From assembly GCA_039619475.1 (NCBI GenBank), contig CM077115.1, positions 482,744,400 through 482,808,399 of the forward strand: a DNA stretch of 64,000 nucleotides. The letters run 5' to 3'. The notes below the pieces were generated by a model that searched no databases, was not told where the DNA came from, and saw only the letters and a list, made by a program, of their open reading frames with translations. The DNA is from Icerya purchasi. Lineage: Eukaryota; Arthropoda; Insecta; Hemiptera; Monophlebidae. The translations under genes and the position numbers were made by a program. Shown here one piece after another: positions 57,964 to 64,000 of this stretch; position 1 is the stretch's first letter; the number at the start of each line of letters is the position of its first letter.

Positions 57964-57971
57964 TTTCCGAG

Positions 57972-58334
57972 CTATAATTTATTACAGTTCATTGTCACCA
58001 ATATCATCGGGGGAACATTGCGACCGAAAGAAAGCACATTTACATTTAAGCAGAAAAAAAAAGGCTGTTTTAAAAATGTCAGCGGATAACTATAATTAGT
58101 TTCTAGCACATATATTTAGAATAATGATATATTTTTAATAGGGTTTTTAAGTATCTGTTTTTTTTGGTTTTTTTCTGCACATATATTTTTAGTTTAGAAC
58201 ATAATATAAAGTGTCATTGTGTTTTATTTATTCTCTGCAGTTTCCATACAATCGTATGATTTTTAATATAGAACAAATTCTCGTTCAATTTTGTTAAATT
58301 TTTTAAACTAATAAAATAACTTCAGATACACTAG
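57972..58334. other. No recognisable gene
   Basis: AT-rich with a T-run; nothing is named. Confidence 0.5.
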
Positions 58335-58390
58335 CAGTGGCGTGGCCCAGGAAAGGGTCCTGGAGGTTTGCCCCCCCCCCCCCTCAAAAA
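58335..58390 (+). mobile_element. Possible hAT-type terminal sequence
   Basis: CAGTGGCGTGGCCCAGGAAA at 58335, followed by GGGTCCTGG and a C-run, resembles the start of many non-autonomous hAT-type repeats. No matching right end or target duplication was found downstream. Confidence 0.4.
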
Positions 58391-60707
58391 ATAAAATAAA
58401 GTGTACTTTTTTGAATTGCGGAGCTATTAAACACGCTATTATTATAATCAAAATACCACATAGCAGGTAAATGGTTCTGCCCTTGACCAATTTTTTATGA
58501 TATATTAGAGACCAGTAACGGTTATTATAGTTATTTTGATGTTGACTAACTTCTCTACATAATCAAAACTGATGTTCTGATCGCAGAATTCGCCGCTCCA
58601 CCATTAGAGTATTTAATGGCAGTGCATATAGTCTAATTTTTGTATCCTGTAAAATGTTTGTAAGAGAAAAAAATTGGGGGGGAGGGGGAATGTGACAGTT
58701 GCAGCTAGCGTTATTTAGCAATTTATAACGTGATCATTTTTGTCGCGCACCTTGTTACAATGAATTTACCTGACAGTAGTGCTCTTGGTACACATTGTTC
58801 GGTAGTAGGTAGCAGGCATTTTTTGTTACTTATTTTTGCGTCCATTCGTGCAAATTCGCTGTTTTTAATAATTACCCGTCTTTTGATAGTTTTTACTTTT
58901 ATTAATTCACTTATTTTAATATCGCATATCGGAAATCTCGGAATTCGTTTGAATGAAATTTTCTTGTTTCTTAAATTTACTACAACTAATTACATTTTTC
59001 GAAATATTACCTTATAGGAATTCTTATGTAACAAGCAGATTGAAAACTGATCCTATTGGCTTTTCATTATTAAAGTAACTTAGAGGGTTGCATGATCTCT
59101 CACACATGGTCCACGAACGAAACAAACTAGTACGCAGCAGAGTAGAGACCTACCTTTAAAATTCCTATTTTATTTCAAAATATTTTTATTACCAATTTTT
59201 TAACTTTCATGACCGCCGTCCGAGAAAAAAACTCTGGTTAAACCACTCTGTATACTAGTATACGTTCTTTCAAACACGCGGACTGACAACATTGCATATC
59301 TCAATAAATAATATAAAGACAAATTTATTTTTTTTAATACAATAAAAATATGCCGTTAAATAAGTTTAAAAAGTGTATACATTTAAAAGCAGGTATTTAT
59401 TGTATCTTCTTAACTGTACTAAAGAAAATAATACAGCTCTAATCACTTTCTCACAAAGTCACATAAGCTATAATGTTCAAATGAAACTTTTGCATCGAAA
59501 AATCAAAATTATTCAATCCGAAAGTTTCATTTGCGCATTATAATATAACGAAATTTTGCACTATAATAATACAGTACGTATTCTTTGAGTGTTCCTCCCT
59601 TCCCATTGTATTCTCATCTGTTAATCTACACTCTCCTTATTATGCCTCTTACATCCTTCTCGTGTGTCTTTTACCCATTCCGAAATAAAACGCTAAATAC
59701 GCCAGAAAGAAATCGTCTGGATGAAGGTAAAGCTGAATCCTATGGAGAATGAAACTGATCCATAATATTATCTTTAGATTCATTAAACATATGGCGTGAA
59801 TTTTCATAATTCCAAACTCATATCGTGCGACTCGCCTCACTTTTACATCATCACTGTTTTGCTGACAGGTTCCCATGGTAACGTAGTATCCGATCAAATT
59901 GAAATTTACGATCAACTCGTTTCGTCTCTAATCGCAGAGATGATCCGTAATTAAGAAGAGCGAAAACAAAATAAAAAAAAAAAAAAAAAAACAAAAAAAA
60001 AACAATCACTCTCATTGCGTTCCTCTTTTTCTAGTGAATCTCACTTCCAGTATTCCCATTTGTTGAAATACACTAGAGCCTTTCCAATTCTTACTGCACC
60101 TCGTATTCTTTGCGTCCATCATTTCAGCTACCACTGGTGGTGGTTCCGCCTTTATATTGCCAATATCTAACAAAACCAAAATATAATTAACTTTTTTTCC
60201 GGACAAAGTTTAAAAAAAAACAAAACAAACTGGATACGTTATTTACTTCTTTTTTTTTTTTATCGGTAGGGTTAATTACAATTTAACTTTAATAAAAAAA
60301 GTTCATTTGTTTTATTCTTTTTTTTTTTTTTTTTTTTTCTATTTTGATTGTTCTGTCAATACTTCATGAATTATTATATTATTATTCGTTTTAAAAACGC
60401 AAAGAAAATTTCAATTTAATGGAGGTAGAAAAAAATTGCAAATTTTCAAAACTGCCGAGAGATACACATATACACGAAATACGTAATAAATAATATAAAG
60501 CTCATATAAAAAATAACGAAACATATTTTTTATAACCAACGAATATACTCGGTGGTAAATTCTTAGTTTAGTAAATGTTGAACCAAATGAACTTTCGTAA
60601 AACAGTATACACTCCTGTTTTTATAATCGACTATATTTAAACTAATATCGACTGGTAATTCCCGATTTTTTAGTTTTTTGAAATAAAACAAGAATAACAG
60701 ATGGCGA
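58391..60707. other. No recognisable gene
   Basis: A G-rich run occurs at about 58676-58690, an A-rich run at 59970-60003, and a T-run at 60321-60340. The minus-strand frame 59915-59649 (88 codons) shows no motif. A separate hairpin at 59469-59542 is listed on its own. Confidence 0.45.
59469..59542. ncRNA. 74-base hairpin, miRNA-precursor-like
   Basis: Bases 59469-59492 pair with 59519-59542 over 24 positions, with two G-T wobbles and one mismatch (T59477 against C59534). The loop has 26 bases. Length, stem and loop match the size of an animal miRNA precursor. It may equally be the remnant of a small foldback transposon. No promoter or conservation can be judged, so this is a shape-based candidate only. 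Confidence 0.35.
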
Positions 60708-60895
60708 TTTTTTTTTTTTTTAAACCCCCTTTGGGCATGTCAACAAAGGATTTTCGCCCAGAAACGGCACGAGGGAGAAGGATCAGTTAAAGTCGGTGTC
60801 AAATATTGATAAGATAAATGAACTGAGGATAGAAACAACGGAGATCGACAGAAACGATAAGATATACGAGGCACAATAAGGAGATTAGGGAGTTT
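60708..60895 (-). mobile_element. RNase H LINE 3' end, minus strand
   Basis: On the minus strand the last codons of the LINE are partly readable (LPNLLIVPRISYRF, compare LPSLSVVPILAIF in the copy at 46100). TTTCTGGGCGAAAATCC, GTTGACATGCCC, a short G-run and an A-run (T at 60708-60721) follow. Only about 190 bases were integrated. Confidence 0.7.
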
Positions 60896-63145
60896 TTGAG
60901 TGATACTTATTTCAAGCCTAATGTAATACTGTAGGTGATTTTAATTTTTTCGTTAAAATTGAAAATATTTTTTTCTTAAATTTTTCAAAATTCTGCATTG
61001 CGAGAAAATTAATACAGCGTCTACACTGTGATACGTTGGTTTGGACCGTCATCTACTTAGACCGTGTTATGGTTCTACGTATAAAATCAAGTTTGGAAGG
61101 AATGTATTGATTGCACCAATTACAATTGTTTCACATCGCCCGGTGGCACGTCAAATCGTGCATATTACTGAGACCTTTCGAAACTGTGCGATTTAGAGTA
61201 GTATTTGTTGAATTTTCGGTATGGTACAATCCCAAAAAAGGATCCAGAAATATTTGTGATCTGTGTTCCATTATGCCATATATGTATGTAGATACAGGAA
61301 AGGTTTGTTTATTTTAAACTACTACACATTGATACGGATTCGGTACCTGCAGCGCTATCTTTTGACGATGTCCGAGCAAGAAAATACTTTCTGATTGTCA
61401 ATTCACGATCTCTCCGAAATCATTCTTATTTCACGTTGCTGCGTTATCTCGTCGAGGTCGGCCAAAATCAAAAATCCCCTTGCACGACAGCTTGTTCGAT
61501 TGCATCGGGTAGAGACTTCGTTAGTGTCTGCGTGGTAGTGGTCAAAAGCTAAGGCAGGACACATGTGCCTACGATGTACACGCAGTTTGTACTTTGTGCC
61601 GTGCAACCTTGAGTTGAAGGAAGATTGTACAAAATCCCGCTAAAATCAGGCAAGACAGCTAGAGTGTGATGATCTACGCAAAATTGTTCTAAAACATTCT
61701 ACGTAGCCTTTTGTTATTTTGTTAAACACCGCTGCCATCGTTTTTCGCGTTAATTTAGCGCGTTAACCTCCATCTAGTCAGATCGCTATGTACCACGTTT
61801 TTTTTTGTTTTTTTTTTTTTTTTTTTTTGGGGATTACTATGTTCTTGTCGCGTTTTTGTCCTTCTTTTTGTTTTTTTTTCATTAAAACATAGATAAATTC
61901 TTGAATATTCTGCAATTGTGCGAACGGTTTGAGAATAATTGGCTGCTGCTCACATGTAGCAACACTTATTTATTATTTATCTAACGCTAGGTACCAATCT
62001 CAGATCTTACGACCAGCAAAAAGATTGAATGATATTTTTGTAAGAACGAATTTTGCGCCTGTAATAAATGTAGACAGTGACGAGGATTAAGCAGTTCGTC
62101 ACAACTTTAGCGGCACTGATAATGAGTGAAAATCAAAATAGACATCCGATTCTAATTATTATTTTTGCAAATCTGCGTTGGAAATCATTCTAAAGATCAA
62201 ATAAAAGATTCCGTTTAAAAGTTTTCATGACTATCCTTTAGCGTATTTATTAAAATTTATTCTGGCAATCTTATGCAAAATTGAAATACATAATATTACT
62301 TTTTTTCGGGGACCTATGATTAAAGAAATCTTTTTTGTAATTATAATTTAAAGGTTCAACCGTTCCATTGTCCTAGATAAGCACTCAATATCTCGAGTAA
62401 TAATAACCTAAAAAATATATCCGAAGGTTCGGTATGATTTTAGGAGATTTTCAAATAATAACTTCGAATTTCGAAGCGAAGAAAGCCCATTTTCGGTCCT
62501 GTTCCACCGTTGGAAAATTATGAAAAATTTCAAGGACATTTTTAGCATCAAAATACGCAACATAATTTTGTTTTGAGAAAACCATATTTTTTGTTTCATT
62601 ATTATCGAAGTTTTAAAATTTGAAACGCTTATAAAATTTTGAATTTCGCGCAAAGAAATCTGAAAAAATTCATGATGATGTAATAATCGTTCAAGGTTTG
62701 CTTTCAAATTGGTCAAGCAAAGGCTGATATATCATAAGAAAAAACAATTGAAAAACACATAATATTCGATTTTCAGGTTAGGCTAGCATATTTTCGATTG
62801 AAAACTTGGAAATCGTCATCAATTTTAGTGCTTAAGAAGAAGGCGTCATCCTATTCCGTTCATAGACAGTTTTGACTCGCTTATCCGGCTAGGCCCTTTT
62901 AAACAATTCCATCTTGTACGTGGAAGAACGGTTTTCTAACTTGCAAAAATTAGATTTATTTACTTTTTTGAATTCAGTAAATTCGCCATATGCACCTCAA
63001 ACAAAACTGTCCCGGAGTGCTTATGCGGCGAAATTGTATTTTTCCACCTTGAATTTTTTTTCGTGTAATTTTTTTCAATTTTGTTTAAATTAAAAGATTA
63101 CACGTGAAAACATTCGCAGAATTTTCTTTCATTCCGCACTATTCT

Positions 63146-63197
<52 letters not shown>

Positions 63198-64000
63198 GTA
63201 AAGTTTGTCCCTGTTTTTCATTTTTCCCATGTAGGATTCTGCTGCGTTATAAACATTTTTCCTAATCATCTAGAGCAGCACCAATGCAGCAGAACTCAAC
63301 TATAGCAACCAAAAAACGAAAAGCGACTATATTAAACATTAAAATTTTGCCCTCTTAGAATATCAGTTTTGGCGAATTAATTAATTATAAATAGTCTCTT
63401 ACCGTTAATTCCGGACGATCAGTACGGTGTAGTATAAAAATTATACGTCCGGGAAACCGTGAAACTAGCAACTTGCTCCCGATTTATACATTAACGCCTT
63501 TGCAAGGCGTGAGTAATGTTCAGCCATTAAGAGCGGTAAAAAAAAATTCAGTCGTATTATTATTTGTTTATCGTCCAAAAATTGAAATTTTATTTTTGTC
63601 ACTGAAGTTTTGAGCGTTTAAAATTAAATAAACTTTCACGCAACATTCCAATACGAAAATAATATTCGTTAAAAGGCTCGAATACTATTTATTAATTCGT
63701 TAATGAAAAATATTCGAATGCTAAAAAATCTAAAAAAAACCAAATAATATTTTAAATATGAAATAATTCGCATTAAACGATAAGGTTTAAATGTTCATGA
63801 TCAGTTCCAAAAGTACCGGCAAAAAAAAAAAAAAAATTTCAGTTTCCGACGATCCTCCTATGCAATGCTGACGCTTCATTCTTGGAAGAAATTTTGATTC
63901 CATAATGTCAAGCGAGAACAAATTTTCCGAATTTTTCATATAACAATAACGGTTTTATATTATTTTTGTTTAAAACTTATGCGCAACGAAGTTTAATTTA
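60896..64000. other. No recognisable gene to the end of the window
   Basis: A T-run is at about 61812-61829. A (TA)n array is at about 63152-63194. The stretch 61330-61640 is less AT-rich and carries short ORFs on both strands without motifs. No RNA gene, LINE or MITE end was recognised. Confidence 0.45.

Overview
This looks like nuclear DNA from an arthropod, most likely an insect. It is strongly AT-rich and full of homopolymer runs and (TA)n microsatellites. It carries no operons, ribosome binding sites or rRNA. Almost everything recognisable is transposon-derived, from families common in insect genomes: RTE-like LINEs, a LINE group with a C-terminal RNase H, a CR1/Jockey-like LINE, ZMYM1-like hAT elements, Tigger/pogo, a piggyBac-type MITE and tRNA-derived SINEs. 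I could not settle the order. No multi-exon host gene could be recognised. The best non-transposon candidate is a compact, highly basic 148-residue ORF at 4318-4764, with a TATA box upstream and a polyadenylation signal downstream.

Layout. 1-3030: two RTE-like LINE 3' ends. 3030-7520: mostly blank, holding the basic ORF. 7526-10780: a full-length but decayed hAT element with a TTF zinc finger, DUF4371-like region and dimerisation domain. 11390-12780: two MITEs with perfect inverted repeats, the first between TTAA sites. 13763-25680: LINE 3' fragments (RTE-like at 13763, 23320 and 24565; CR1-like at 22100) and a tRNA-derived SINE. 26270-28850: a truncated hAT MITE beside an RNase H LINE split by an 841-bp TG...CA element (probable solo LTR) with a 4-bp target duplication. 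31588-31957: a ten-copy 37-bp minisatellite. 34828-41640: a SINE, rearranged RNase H LINE remains on the minus strand, and a CR1-like LINE on the plus strand that holds an internally deleted hAT with a perfect 8-bp duplication. 42155-46267: the best RNase H LINE copy (gag with an Asn tract and zinc knuckles, then RT, RNase H, poly(A)), without its endonuclease. 46330-48143: a CR1-like LINE. 50801-51887: a SINE and a Tigger deletion derivative. 54039-57963: a complete hAT MITE, a LINE fragment and a second ZMYM1-like hAT with a perfect 8-bp duplication. 58000-64000: mostly blank, with one LINE tail and one miRNA-like hairpin.

How the parts relate. Two relationships can be read from the sequence alone. 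First, two SINEs end in the same 3' sequence as the RNase H LINE family (CTGGGT...GTTGACG...CCC then A-run), the pattern expected when a LINE's reverse transcriptase mobilises a SINE. Second, three copies of the CR1-like LINE share a 3'-terminal hairpin whose stem has changed on both sides in step, with a constant loop motif, which suggests a structured RNA element next to the priming site. The nested insertions also give a relative order of events. No intact, probably active transposase or reverse transcriptase was found.
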